DNA from: Pantoea sp. Aalb
GTDB lineage: Bacteria > Pseudomonadota > Gammaproteobacteria > Enterobacterales > Enterobacteriaceae
Length of the DNA stretch: 64,000 nt
Direction of reading: 5' to 3'
Assembly: GCF_009829985.1 (NCBI RefSeq)
Contig: NZ_SZZU01000003.1
Span: 1 to 64,000, forward strand
The notes below the pieces were generated by a model. That model was not told the DNA's origin. It did not search any database and saw only the letters and a list, made by a program, of their open reading frames with translations. The translations under genes were made by a program, and so were the position numbers. Below, piece by piece: positions 1 to 9,480 of this stretch (positions within the stretch are counted from its first letter, which is position 1; the number at the start of each line of letters is the position of its first letter).

Positions 1-10
1 ATAAAATACT

Positions 11-29
11 TCATGCATTTTGTGCATGA
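11..29 (+). other. Hairpin in the 23S-5S rRNA spacer
   Basis: A 7-bp perfect stem (11-17 with 23-29, five-base loop) lies just before the 5S gene. The bases after it, ending in acagaatt, resemble the E. coli sequence directly upstream of 5S rRNA, so this is the end of the 23S-5S spacer of an rRNA operon whose 23S gene lies outside the window. The hairpin may take part in processing; that is inference. Confidence 0.5.
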
Positions 30-41
30 ATCAACAGAATT

Positions 42-161
42 CGCCTGGCGGCAATAACGCGGTGGTACCACCTGATACCATGCCGAACTCAGAAGTGAAA
101 TGCCGTAGTGCCGATGGTAGTATGGGGGTTCCCCATGCAAGAGTAGGGAACTGCCAGGCAA
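42..161 (+). rRNA. rrf: 5S ribosomal RNA
   Basis: The sequence matches E. coli 5S rRNA over its whole length of about 120 bases, including the terminal helix (gcctggcgg near the start pairing with ctgccaggc near the end) and the central ccgaactcagaagtgaaa block. It is the last rRNA gene of an operon entering from the left edge. Exact ends are set by analogy with E. coli and may be off by one or two bases. Confidence 0.96.
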
Positions 162-199
162 CATATACTGAAAATACACTTTCTTTACTAAGTAAGAAT

Positions 200-273
200 G
201 GAGCGGTAGTTCAGTTGGTTAGAATACCTGCCTGTCACGCAGGGGGTCGCGGGTTCAAATCCCGTCCGTTCCG
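200..273 (+). tRNA. tRNA-Asp (anticodon GTC)
   Basis: Complete cloverleaf very close to E. coli tRNA-Asp: acceptor GGAGCGG pairs with CCGTTCC (one G-U pair), anticodon loop CTGTCAC, T-arm GTTCAAATC. The discriminator base is G at 273. The next bases are TTT, so the CCA end is not encoded, unlike the E. coli gene. It follows 5S rRNA by 38 bases, as a distal tRNA of the rRNA operon, and lies only 8 bases from the stop codon of the convergent pgi gene. Confidence 0.96.
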
Positions 274-281
274 TTTAAAAT

Positions 282-1931
282 TTAACGCCAATTTTTGTAA
301 AGATTAATTAAGATATTAGTAGATTGATCATGATTTTTAATAATCATATCATTTTCTAAGTCTGATAAGATAGAATCTGCTAATTGTTTACCTAACTCAA
401 CTCCCCATTGATCAAAGGTAAAAATATTTAATATAACTCCTTGTGTAAAAATTTTATGCTCATATAAAGCTATTAACATACCAAGATTAAATGGAGTAAT
501 TTTACGAAGCAAAATAGAATTACTCGGACGATTACCTTGAAAAATTTTAAAAGGTATGAGGTGTGATACAGATTGAATTGATTTACCAGTATCTATAAAT
601 TCTTGTTCAACTAATGCACGAGATTTACCAAAAGCTAAAGCTTTTGTTTGTGCGAAAAAATTTGATAATAACTTTTTATGATGATCTGCTAAAGTATTAT
701 GACTAATAGCTGGTGCAATAAAATCACAAGGAACTAATTTAGTTCCTTGATGAAGAAGCTGATAAAAAGCATGCTGACCATTAGTACCTGGTTCTCCCCA
801 GATAATAGGACCAGTTTGGTAATTAACTGGATTTCCATTGCGATCTACGTTTTTACCATTAGATTCCATATTAGCTTGTTGTAAATATGCTGTAAATTTA
901 TACATATATTGATCATATGGTAAAATAGCTTCTGTTTCAGCACCAAAAAAATTATTATACCAGATACCAATAAGTGCTAGTAATATAGGTAAGTTTTGTT
1001 CTTCTGGTGTTGTTAGAAAGTGTTGATCCATGGCATACGCACCATCAAGTAATTGCTTAAAATTACTAAAACCAATGGATAAAACAATTGATAAGCCAAT
1101 TGCCGACCATAAAGAATAACGTCCTCCAACCCAATCCCACAATGTAAATACATTAGAAGTATCAATCCCAAACTCATTAACTGCTTTTATATTAGTAGAA
1201 AGTGCAACAAAATGTTTTGTAATATATTTTTGATTATTACCAGCTTTTCTAAGAAACCATGCACGTGCACTATGCGCATTAGTCATTGTTTCTTGTGTTG
1301 TAAATGTTTTTGAAGCAATTATAAATAAAGTAGTTTCTGAATTTATTTTTTTTAATATTTCAGTAAGATGTGTACCATCAATATTAGAAATAAAAAACAT
1401 ATTTAAATGATTTTTATACGGTCGTAATGTTTCTGTTACCATGAAAGGACCTAGATCAGAACCACCGATACCAATATTAACTACATTACTAATTGCTTTG
1501 CCAGTATATCCTTTCCATATACCATTAATAATAAGTTCAGAAAAAATTTTCATTTTATTTAAAACTGTATTTATCTCTAACATTATATTTTTAGAATCAA
1601 CAAAAATAGGTCTATTACTACGATTACGTAATGCAATATGTAATGCTGGACGATCTTCAGTACAATTGATTTTTTTACCATAAAACATTGATGTAATTGC
1701 ACTTTTTAAATCTGTTGCTTTCGCTAATGTTTGTAATTTATCAATTGTTTCCTTAGTAATATGATTTTTTGAAAAATCAACAAACATTTGATCATTAATA
1801 TTGATAGAAAACTTCTCAACACGATTAGGATCTTGATCGAATAATTCAGCTATATGTATTGATTTAATTTGATTAAAATGCTTTTGTAATTCTTGCCAAG
1901 CTGCGGTTTTAGTTGGATTAATATTTTTCAT
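282..1931 (-). CDS. pgi: Glucose-6-phosphate isomerase
   Basis: Interconverts glucose 6-phosphate and fructose 6-phosphate in the cytoplasm, at the head of glycolysis and at the supply point for amino-sugar synthesis (GlmM is encoded further along). The 549-residue length equals the E. coli enzyme. Visible family segments are GIGGSDLGP near residue 152, GGRYSLWSAIGLS in the middle, and HQGTKLVPCDF near residue 390, which carries the catalytic histidine region. The start ATG at 1931 begins a well-aligned N terminus. It is divergent from lysC, as in E. coli, and meets the rRNA operon head-on with 8 bases between. Confidence 0.97.
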   Translation of the reverse strand: MKNINPTKTAAWQELQKHFNQIKSIHIAELFDQDPNRVEKFSININDQMFVDFSKNHITKETIDKLQTLAKATDLKSAITSMFYGKKINCTEDRPALHIALRNRSNRPIFVDSKNIMLEINTVLNKMKIFSELIINGIWKGYTGKAISNVVNIGIGGSDLGPFMVTETLRPYKNHLNMFFISNIDGTHLTEILKKINSETTLFIIASKTFTTQETMTNAHSARAWFLRKAGNNQKYITKHFVALSTNIKAVNEFGIDTSNVFTLWDWVGGRYSLWSAIGLSIVLSIGFSNFKQLLDGAYAMDQHFLTTPEEQNLPILLALIGIWYNNFFGAETEAILPYDQYMYKFTAYLQQANMESNGKNVDRNGNPVNYQTGPIIWGEPGTNGQHAFYQLLHQGTKLVPCDFIAPAISHNTLADHHKKLLSNFFAQTKALAFGKSRALVEQEFIDTGKSIQSVSHLIPFKIFQGNRPSNSILLRKITPFNLGMLIALYEHKIFTQGVILNIFTFDQWGVELGKQLADSILSDLENDMIIKNHDQSTNILINLYKNWR

Positions 1932-2361
1932 AGTAAATCATACTCTAATAATAATATTGATAACAATAATAAGAATAAAATAGGTATACTACATAAATTA
2001 CATATTTTATTCTTTACATACTGAATCTTTCAATCTTCTGTCAATATTATTACGTTATATGATTAATATATAAGAATGATATAATCATATAATAATTATT
2101 AATTAGATGTATATAGTTTTAGAAAAATATTCTTAATTTACTCTTTAAACATAATTATATTAATCAAAAAATAAGCATTAAAAAATAAATATTATTTAAT
2201 TATAAATTATTGAAATTTATTTGATTAATCAATTATTATATTTATTTATAAATATAAAACATTATATGTATATACTAAAGGTCTAATAAAATATTATTTT
2301 TCTCAATATAAAACTCAATTTATTAAAAAAGAATAATATTATTTGATAAAAGGTTTATTAT
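1932..2361. other. pgi-lysC divergent intergenic region, no riboswitch seen
   Basis: About 430 bases of very AT-rich sequence between two divergent genes. In E. coli the leader of lysC carries a lysine riboswitch. Here I see no GC-containing paired core or conserved L-box segments, only a weak 11-bp inverted repeat near 2055-2095. Promoters for both genes must lie here but none can be assigned with confidence. Confidence 0.6.
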
Positions 2362-3717
2362 ATGTCTCAAATTTTGATTGTAGCTAAATTTGGTGGATCT
2401 AGTGTTTCTAATTTTGATTCTATGAACCGTAGTATAGATATCGTGTTATCTAATTTAAATACACGTTTAGTTGTTCTATCTGCTTCTGAAGGTGTAACTA
2501 ATCTATTAATTTCTCTTTCTGAAGGGCAAGAAAAGGCACAACGTACCTATCTTTTAGATAAAATACGTAGTATTCAATATTCGATTATTAATTGTTTAAA
2601 ATTACCAGATATAATCCGTAATGAAATTGATCGTATCTTATTAAATATTACTATGCTATCTGAAACAGCTACATTAGCCACTTCTGATGCGTTAACTGAT
2701 GAACTAGTGAGTCATGGTGAATTAATGTCTACATTACTATTTGTTCAAATTATGCTTGAACGTCAAATAAAGGTAAAATGGTTTGATGTACGTAAAGTAA
2801 TGTATACCAACGATAGGTTTGGTCATGCAGATCCAGATCTTGCTAAAATAAAAGAAAATTCTACAGTATTACTACAACCTGATATTCAAGAACAAATAAT
2901 TGTTACACAAGGATTTATTGGGAGTGAAATGAAAGGTCGTACTACTACTTTAGGAAGGGGTGGTAGTGACTATACTGCAGCACTACTCGGTGAAGCTCTT
3001 CAAGCAACACGTGTAGATATATGGACTGATGTAGCAGGTATTTATACAACTGATCCACGCATTGTACCAACAGCTAAACGTATTGAAGAAATTACATTTG
3101 AAGAAGCAGCAGAAATGGCTACTTTCGGTGCTAAAGTTTTACATCCTACAACATTGTTGCCTGCAGTCCGTAGTGGTATTCCAGTGTTTGTTGGATCTAG
3201 TAAAGATTTAACGGCTGGTGGTACTCGTGTTTGTAATAATACTAAAAATCCACCATTATTTCGTTCTTTAACTCTACGTCGTAAACAAACATTAGTTACT
3301 TTGCATAGCTTAAATATGCTACATGCACGAGGATTTTTAGCTGAAGTATTTAATATTTTAGCAAAATATAATATTTGTGTTGATCTTATAACTACTTCAG
3401 AAATAAGTGTTGCATTAACACTTGATAATATAGGTTTAACATCTACTAGTGATAGTCTTTTAACAGGTAATTTATTGATTGAACTTTCTTCATTATGTCG
3501 TGTTGAAATAGAAAAAAACTTAGCATTAATAGCAATTATTGGTAATAATCTATCAAAAGCTTGTGGTATTGGTAAAGAAGTATTTAGTGCTTTACAATCT
3601 TTTAATTTACGTATGATTTGTTATGGTGCTAGCAGTTATAATATTTGTTTTTTAGTCCCAGGAAATGATGCTGAAAAGGTAGTACGTGTTCTTCATAAGA
3701 ATTTATTTGGTTCTTAA
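2362..3717 (+). CDS. lysC: Aspartate kinase III
   Basis: Phosphorylates aspartate, the first step toward lysine, threonine and methionine (and diaminopimelate for the cell wall). The 451 residues match E. coli LysC (449) end to end. The kinase domain shows KFGGSS at residues 9-14 and GRGGSDYTA near residue 200. The C-terminal ACT domains retain the stretch MLHARGFLAEVF and the nearby TTSE segment, which in E. coli form the inhibitory lysine site, so feedback inhibition may persist. The next enzyme, Asd, is encoded at 4742. Very close to LysC rather than to the fused ThrA or MetL, because no dehydrogenase domain follows. Confidence 0.96.
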   Translation: MSQILIVAKFGGSSVSNFDSMNRSIDIVLSNLNTRLVVLSASEGVTNLLISLSEGQEKAQRTYLLDKIRSIQYSIINCLKLPDIIRNEIDRILLNITMLSETATLATSDALTDELVSHGELMSTLLFVQIMLERQIKVKWFDVRKVMYTNDRFGHADPDLAKIKENSTVLLQPDIQEQIIVTQGFIGSEMKGRTTTLGRGGSDYTAALLGEALQATRVDIWTDVAGIYTTDPRIVPTAKRIEEITFEEAAEMATFGAKVLHPTTLLPAVRSGIPVFVGSSKDLTAGGTRVCNNTKNPPLFRSLTLRRKQTLVTLHSLNMLHARGFLAEVFNILAKYNICVDLITTSEISVALTLDNIGLTSTSDSLLTGNLLIELSSLCRVEIEKNLALIAIIGNNLSKACGIGKEVFSALQSFNLRMICYGASSYNICFLVPGNDAEKVVRVLHKNLFGS

Positions 3718-3925
3718 GACTATTTTATAAATATTTATTTTATTTCAATTTAATTTAATTTATCTATTATCAAATCAATAATTAATTATTTAAAATATAT
3801 TAAATTAATAGATCTTTAGTACTTTTAATTTATGAAATATAAAAGTATAGTATATCATACTATTTAAATTAAATTTAACCGTTACCTTAAAATTAATAAT
3901 ATTAAGTTATATATTCTCTTATTGT

Positions 3926-4519
3926 TTAAATTTTTATATAAGAACGAATACCATCTAAAAACATTTGTGTCGCTAACATTATAAGAATTAATCCCATAAG
4001 ACGTTCTAATGCATTTACGCCCTTATCTCCTAATACACTTAAAAATAATCCTGAAAGCAATAAAATTATTGCTGTAATACCCCAAGCGATCAATAATGCA
4101 CCTATTAAGTTTAAAATTTGATTTGGATATTGATGAGAAAGTAACATTAAGGTAGCCAATAAAGAAGGACCAGCTACTAATGGGATTGCTAAAGGAACTA
4201 AAAATGGTTCTTCACCTACAGGTAAATTATTAGTATTAGTTGAATTAGAAGGAAAAATCATGCTAATAGCTATTAAAAATAAAATAATTCCACCGGCAAT
4301 TGATACAGTTTGAGTACGTACATTTAAAAAGTTTAAAATAGATTCTCCAGAGAATAAAAATAATATCATCAACATCAATGCAATGAGCATTTCTCGTATA
4401 AGTATTATACGTCGACGCTTTGGTTCTAAATGCTTTAGAACCGACATAAATATTGGTAGATTACCTACTGGATCCATAATTAAAATTAATAATATAGTAG
4501 AAGATATCATTTCAGTCAT
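3926..4519 (-). CDS. yhgN: MarC-family inner-membrane protein YhgN
   Basis: An integral membrane protein of the MarC family (UPF0056) whose function is not established. The 197-residue length equals E. coli YhgN. Visible shared segments are ILIMDPVGNLPIFMSVLKH near the N terminus, GEEPFLVPLAIPLVAGP in the middle, and ALERLMGLILIMLATQMF near the C terminus. About six hydrophobic stretches suggest membrane spans. It lies divergent from asd, its neighbour also in E. coli. Confidence 0.93.
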   Translation of the reverse strand: MTEMISSTILLILIMDPVGNLPIFMSVLKHLEPKRRRIILIREMLIALMLMILFLFSGESILNFLNVRTQTVSIAGGIILFLIAISMIFPSNSTNTNNLPVGEEPFLVPLAIPLVAGPSLLATLMLLSHQYPNQILNLIGALLIAWGITAIILLLSGLFLSVLGDKGVNALERLMGLILIMLATQMFLDGIRSYIKI

Positions 4520-4741
4520 TTTTAATACACCATCCTTTTATGTTAAATCAGATTATTATTAGTCACATTATTAAAAAGGTAGAGTTATCAAATTAATTAA
4601 TTTGCCAGAAATGCTATATTTTTTAGAGTTAATAATCATCAATTACATTATTATTACTTTAGAATATTTCAAATTTATATAACTGGTATTCTTTTTACAA
4701 TAACGAGAAATTATTTCTGAAAATAAATAAGCGAATAGAAC

Positions 4742-5851
4742 ATGAAAAATGTAGGTTTTATTGGTTGGCGTGGTATGGTTGGATCAGTATTAATGTCACG
4801 CATGTTCGAAGAACACGATTTTGACTTAATTAATCCAATATTTTTCTCAACTTCCCAGTCTGGACAACTAGCTCCAAGATTTACTAATAAATCAATTAGT
4901 AATTTACAAGATGCCTTTGCAATTGATGCATTAAAAGAATTAGATATTATAATTACCTGCCAAGGAGGTAATTATACAACTAAATTATACCAAAAATTAC
5001 GCAAAAGTGGATGGCATGGTTATTGGATTGATGCAGCTTCTACATTACGCATGGAAAATGAAGCTATTATTATTCTAGATCCTGTCAATCTTCAAGTTAT
5101 TAACCAAGGTATTGATAAGGGAATTAAAACATTTATAGGTGGTAATTGTACTGTTAGTTTAATGCTTATGGCCCTTAGTGGACTTTTTATTAACGATCTA
5201 GTGGAATGGATATCTGTTTCTACTTATCAAGCAGCATCAGGTGGTGGTGCACGTCATATGCGTGAACTATTGATACAAATGGGCATGTTATATAATTGTG
5301 TTGCAAAATCTTTACAAGATCCAACATCTACAATATTAGATATTGAACGATGCGTTACAAACCTTGTTCGTTCAGACAATTTACCAGTTGATAATTTTGG
5401 AGTACCTCTTGCAGGTAATGTAATTCCTTGGATAGATAAGGAATTATATAATGGTCAAAGTCGTGAAGAATGGAAAGGACAAGCAGAAACTAATAAGATT
5501 TTAGCAACTAATAAAATCATTCCAATAGATGGTCTTTGTATCAGAATAGGTGCACTACGTTGCCATAGTCAAGCATTTACTATAAAAATGAAAAAAAACT
5601 TATCAATTAATGAAATTGAACATTTACTAATGTCTCATAATAAATGGGTAAAGGTAATACCAAATAATCAAATTAGCACTATAAATGAATTAACTCCAGC
5701 ATCCATAACTAATACTTTGACTATACCAGTTGGTCGGTTACGTAAGCTAAACATTGGTCCAAAATATTTATCTGCTTTTACTGTAGGTGATCAATTATTA
5801 TGGGGTGCAGCTGAACCACTGCGTCGTATGCTTCGTTTACTTATTTTTTAA
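4742..5851 (+). CDS. asd: Aspartate-semialdehyde dehydrogenase
   Basis: Reduces aspartyl phosphate to aspartate semialdehyde with NADPH, the step after LysC, feeding lysine, diaminopimelate, threonine and methionine. It has 369 residues, against 367 in E. coli. The N-terminal NADP-binding loop GWRGMVGS, the catalytic cysteine in GGNCTVS (Cys136) and the C-terminal LRCHSQAFTIK histidine segment are all intact. The start ATG follows a purine-rich stretch and gives the expected N terminus MKNVGFIGW. It reads as a functional enzyme. Confidence 0.97.
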   Translation: MKNVGFIGWRGMVGSVLMSRMFEEHDFDLINPIFFSTSQSGQLAPRFTNKSISNLQDAFAIDALKELDIIITCQGGNYTTKLYQKLRKSGWHGYWIDAASTLRMENEAIIILDPVNLQVINQGIDKGIKTFIGGNCTVSLMLMALSGLFINDLVEWISVSTYQAASGGGARHMRELLIQMGMLYNCVAKSLQDPTSTILDIERCVTNLVRSDNLPVDNFGVPLAGNVIPWIDKELYNGQSREEWKGQAETNKILATNKIIPIDGLCIRIGALRCHSQAFTIKMKKNLSINEIEHLLMSHNKWVKVIPNNQISTINELTPASITNTLTIPVGRLRKLNIGPKYLSAFTVGDQLLWGAAEPLRRMLRLLIF

Positions 5852-6120
5852 TTTTTTTAAATTTTAAAATATATAACTATTACTTTTCGTATATAAATTT
5901 AAATTTTATTGATTTTTTAGTGGGTTTTTTAAAAATACATATTTAAGATATAAATATCTTTTTTACAAAAAATATATACTTATACATAAACAATAAAAGA
6001 TAAAAATATTATTCTCATATTATAAAAAAAAATATTTGAATGTTTTTTCATATGATATCAAAATAATACTAATCAATAGTATTATAGTTAAAAACTTTTT
6101 CAAAAGATAACTAATTTATA

Positions 6121-6152
6121 TTAAGATAATAAGATGTTAAGATAATAAGATG
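6121..6152 (+). repeat. Exact 16-bp tandem duplication
   Basis: The unit ttaagataataagatg occurs twice in direct succession. It lies in non-coding DNA and looks like a recent slippage duplication. Confidence 0.85.
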
Positions 6153-6169
6153 TATTGTATAAATCATAC

Positions 6170-6202
6170 TTTAAATACGTATAGTATAAATACGTATTTA
6201 AA
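6170..6202. repeat. Inverted repeat, 13-bp perfect arms
   Basis: Arms tttaaatacgtat (6170-6182) and atacgtatttaaa (6190-6202) are exact reverse complements separated by seven bases. No T-run follows on either strand, so a simple intrinsic terminator is not indicated. It is one of several long hairpins in the gaps of this window. Confidence 0.7.
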
Positions 6203-6386
6203 ATCAATATTTAACTAACCTAATAATTTAGAAATTTAATAATTAATATTTTAGTTCATATAATTTATACTTTTTTAAATGTATTTTTCTTTATGCTTAT
6301 ATAGCATAATAATTTAATATTGAATTATTAAAAAAATACGATAAAATAAGTTATTTATCAGTTTAAATAATATAAATAAATATTTT

Positions 6387-6641
6387 ATGAGCTTAAGTAA
6401 TGTATTTTCGAACCCTAACAATACTATTAATATATTAGGATTACGTTGTCCAGAACCAATGATGGTAATACGTAAAACTATTCGCTATATGCAATTGGGT
6501 GAAACTTTAATGATTATTGCTGATGATCCTTCTACTATAAATGATCTTCATAGTTTTTGTTACTTTATGAGACATACATTATTAGCACAACACATACATG
6601 CTTTACCGTATCGTTACTTAATACAAAAAGGAATTACTTAA
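6387..6641 (+). CDS. tusA: Sulfur carrier protein TusA
   Basis: Small cytoplasmic sulfur-relay protein that accepts persulfide sulfur from IscS and passes it to TusBCD for 2-thiolation of wobble uridine in Lys, Glu and Gln tRNAs. It has 84 residues (E. coli 81). The active cysteine lies in GLRCPEP (Cys21), and the closing LPYRYLIQKG is typical. The N terminus before the motif is divergent but of the expected length. Confidence 0.95.
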   Translation: MSLSNVFSNPNNTINILGLRCPEPMMVIRKTIRYMQLGETLMIIADDPSTINDLHSFCYFMRHTLLAQHIHALPYRYLIQKGIT

Positions 6642-6745
6642 TCTATATCTAAGTAATCTTAAGTACTTTAAAAGGAAATGTAACATATCTACATCCTAAT
6701 TAGTAATTATTAAATTTTGTAAATTAAATAAGTTAATGATTTATA

Positions 6746-7858
6746 TTAAATAAATAATGCTTTAATAAAGTCTTCTGCATTAAAAGGCCGTAAATCTTCA
6801 ATTCCTTCTCCAATACCTATATATCGAATTGGAATTTTAAATTGCTCAGCAATAGAAAATATAATACCTCCCTTTGCAGTACCATCTAGTTTTGTTATAG
6901 TTATACCTGTTAATTTAACGGCTTCATGAAATAACTTCACTTGATTAATAGCATTTTGTCCAGTACATGAATCAAGAATAAGCATTATTTCATGTGGTGT
7001 ATTTTTATCTATTTTTTTCATTACACGAATAATTTTTTTTAATTCTTCTAATAAGAATGATTTATTATGTAATCGTCCTGCAGTATCAGCTATAAGAATA
7101 TCAAATTTACGTGATTTGGCAGTTTGCATAGCTTCAAAAATTACTGAAGCTGAATCAGCATTATTATGCTTAGCTATTACTGGAATATTATTACGTTGTC
7201 CCCATATTTGTAATTGATCTATAGCTGCTGCACGAAATGTATCTCCAGCGGCTAGCATTATTGATTTACCTTGTTTTTGATAATGATGAGTTAATTTACC
7301 TATAGTAGTAGTTTTTCCTACTCCGTTAACTCCAATAATTAATATAATAAATGGTGATTCATTAGATATTTGTAAAGGTACATTTACTTCATTAAGAATA
7401 TCTATCATTTCATTCTTAAGTAAATTGTATACTATTTTAGTATCCTTTAATTGTTTATGATTAGTTTGTTTAAGCTTATTCATTATATGACATGTAGTTT
7501 TTATACCTATGTCAGATATAAGTAATTTTTCTTCTAATTGTTCAAATAATTCCTCATTAATTTTATTATTACATAGTAAATTAATAAAATTAAATCCGAT
7601 ATTTTCTCGTGTTCTAATTAAGCTTTTTTTTAAACGAATAAAAAAATTTTGATTTATAGAATTATTTTCTTTTTGTTGGATTGTTTGAAAATTATTATTT
7701 TTTTCTAAATCATTGTCTTGAATTTCTATTACTGTTTTAATTGAAGGTTTTTCTTTAGTATATTTATTAGGATTTTTTTCTTTTTGATTTAATATTTTAT
7801 TTTCTTCTTTATCAAAACTTAACCAAGAAAAAAAACTATTTTTCTTTTCTTTTTCCAT
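6746..7858 (-). CDS. ftsY: Signal recognition particle receptor FtsY, shortened acidic domain
   Basis: Membrane-associated GTPase that docks SRP-bound ribosomes at the Sec translocon. It has 370 residues against 497 in E. coli. The membrane-targeting start (KEKKNSFFSWLSF) and the complete NG domain are kept, with GVNGVGKTTT (P-loop), DTAGRLHN and TKLDGTAKGG. The missing length is the long acidic A domain between them; the remaining linker is rich in Lys and Asn rather than Glu. It is divergent from rsmD as in E. coli, but ftsE and ftsX, which normally follow, are absent, and tusA comes next. Confidence 0.95.
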   Translation of the reverse strand: MEKEKKNSFFSWLSFDKEENKILNQKEKNPNKYTKEKPSIKTVIEIQDNDLEKNNNFQTIQQKENNSINQNFFIRLKKSLIRTRENIGFNFINLLCNNKINEELFEQLEEKLLISDIGIKTTCHIMNKLKQTNHKQLKDTKIVYNLLKNEMIDILNEVNVPLQISNESPFIILIIGVNGVGKTTTIGKLTHHYQKQGKSIMLAAGDTFRAAAIDQLQIWGQRNNIPVIAKHNNADSASVIFEAMQTAKSRKFDILIADTAGRLHNKSFLLEELKKIIRVMKKIDKNTPHEIMLILDSCTGQNAINQVKLFHEAVKLTGITITKLDGTAKGGIIFSIAEQFKIPIRYIGIGEGIEDLRPFNAEDFIKALFI

Positions 7859-8054
7859 ATATATAACTCTGCTCCGTATAAATAATATTTATTAAATATA
7901 AATTATCAACTAATAAAATCATTTCATTTTTCCATTTTATTTTTTAAAATATATATATTATTATATTAATATTAAGATACTATTTTAATATTGTATTACT
8001 AATGTTATACACTTCTTATAAAGATTAAACTATACAATATAATAATTTTAAAAA

Positions 8055-8651
8055 ATGAGTAAATATCTTTATAATCGTAATAATTTTAGACAAATACGTC
8101 TTATTGGAGGCCGTTGGCGAGGTCATAAATTATTAGTTTTAAATCATATAGAATTACGTCCAACAGGTAATCGTTTACGTGAAACGTTATTTAATTGGCT
8201 ATCTCCTTATATTGAACAAGCACATTGTCTCGATTGTTTTGCTGGTACTGGTGCATTAGGATTAGAAGCACTATCACGTTATGCATCATCTGCTACTTTA
8301 TTAGAATTGAATTTTCAATTAGTAAAACAAATTAAAAAAAAATTAAAAATACTAAATACGTCTGCTTCTGAAGCTAGTGTATTACAAATTAATACTATTA
8401 AATGGTTAAACCACCCAAGTAAAGTATTTGATATAGTATTTGTTGATCCACCATTTTATAAAGGACTTTTAAATATAACTATTCAATTATTAGAGCAAAA
8501 AGGTTGGTTATCTGACGAAGCATTAATTTATGTAGAAAGTACAATAAAAGCTTCTCCTCCAATTGTACCTATTAATTGGTTTCTATATCGTAAAAAAATA
8601 TTTGGTCAAGTATACTGTAGTTTATATAAACGTCATATTAATATAATGTAA
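8055..8651 (+). CDS. rsmD: 16S rRNA (guanine-966-N2) methyltransferase
   Basis: Methylates G966 of 16S rRNA using S-adenosylmethionine. It has 198 residues, as in E. coli. The N-terminal IIGG-type segment (LIGGRWRGHKL), the RPTGNRLRETLFNWL stretch, the SAM-binding DCFAGTGALGLEALSR and the catalytic DPPF motif are all visible. It sits divergent from ftsY, the conserved arrangement. Confidence 0.95.
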   Translation: MSKYLYNRNNFRQIRLIGGRWRGHKLLVLNHIELRPTGNRLRETLFNWLSPYIEQAHCLDCFAGTGALGLEALSRYASSATLLELNFQLVKQIKKKLKILNTSASEASVLQINTIKWLNHPSKVFDIVFVDPPFYKGLLNITIQLLEQKGWLSDEALIYVESTIKASPPIVPINWFLYRKKIFGQVYCSLYKRHINIM

Positions 8652-9480
8652 TGTTATACAATTAATTAAATTTCAATCAATAAGTTATTTTCTTTATTAT
8701 TTTAAAATACTTTAAAAAGTATATAAAATTGAAATAAATAATAGAAAATTATAAGTAAAAATATAAACATATCCATGTTTGTTTAATAAACTTAGTTTAT
8801 TTTTACATATTATTAACATATTACATACATTGAAATTTAATTCATATTGATTATATTATATTTTTAATATTAATAAATTTATTTTAAATAATAATTTAAA
8901 ATTTAATACTATTTAATAATGAAATAATATATATTTAAGTTGATAAAAATCAATATTATTTATTAAAATTTTTAATTAAAGTTTAAAAATTAAAATATTT
9001 AAGGTATAATAATTTGTTATTTTATTTAATACTAGATCATTAACTTATGTACTATAATTAGTGATAATATAAAACATTTTACTAAAGTAATAACAGTAAT
9101 AAGAAGTAAATAATAATATAAAAATTTATATTTATAAATTAACATATTTAATATTTTTTAAATTTATATTTTTTAGTAAAAAAATATTACTTTACTTTTT
9201 CTTTAGTAAATTCAGTAAATAAATATTATTCTTAATGGTATTTTTTTGTTATATTATTTTCTTGACTCCTAGTTAAGCCTAGATTAGGAAAAAGTATTCT
9301 ATGAATATTTATAAGGTATTTATTGATATTTATTTATTGATATTATCGAAATTTATGAATAACTTTTTTATCTCAATAGCATGAATTACTTTTATTTACA
9401 TTTTATGACAAACCTAACATAAAATATAAATATGCATTTCAGAATATATTAGCCATCCCATTGAATTCGTGAGGGTTTGA
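8652..9480. other. rsmD-rpoH intergenic region
   Basis: About 830 bases, extremely AT-rich. No coding sequence is recognisable. A TTGACT element near 9263 followed by a ctag...ctag inverted repeat could belong to an rpoH promoter, but I see no matching -10 element. The last 100 bases must hold the rpoH leader. Confidence 0.55.

Larger units (their letters stand above)
5852..6386. other. asd-tusA intergenic region
   Basis: About 535 bases of AT-rich DNA with no gene that I can recognise. It holds an exact 16-bp tandem duplication (6121-6152) and a 13-bp perfect inverted repeat (6170-6202). Genes found between these loci in E. coli are absent. Confidence 0.6.

Noticed and set aside
20..307. 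A 95-codon open frame across the left edge
   Set aside because: It runs through the 5S rRNA and tRNA-Asp genes, which explain the sequence fully.
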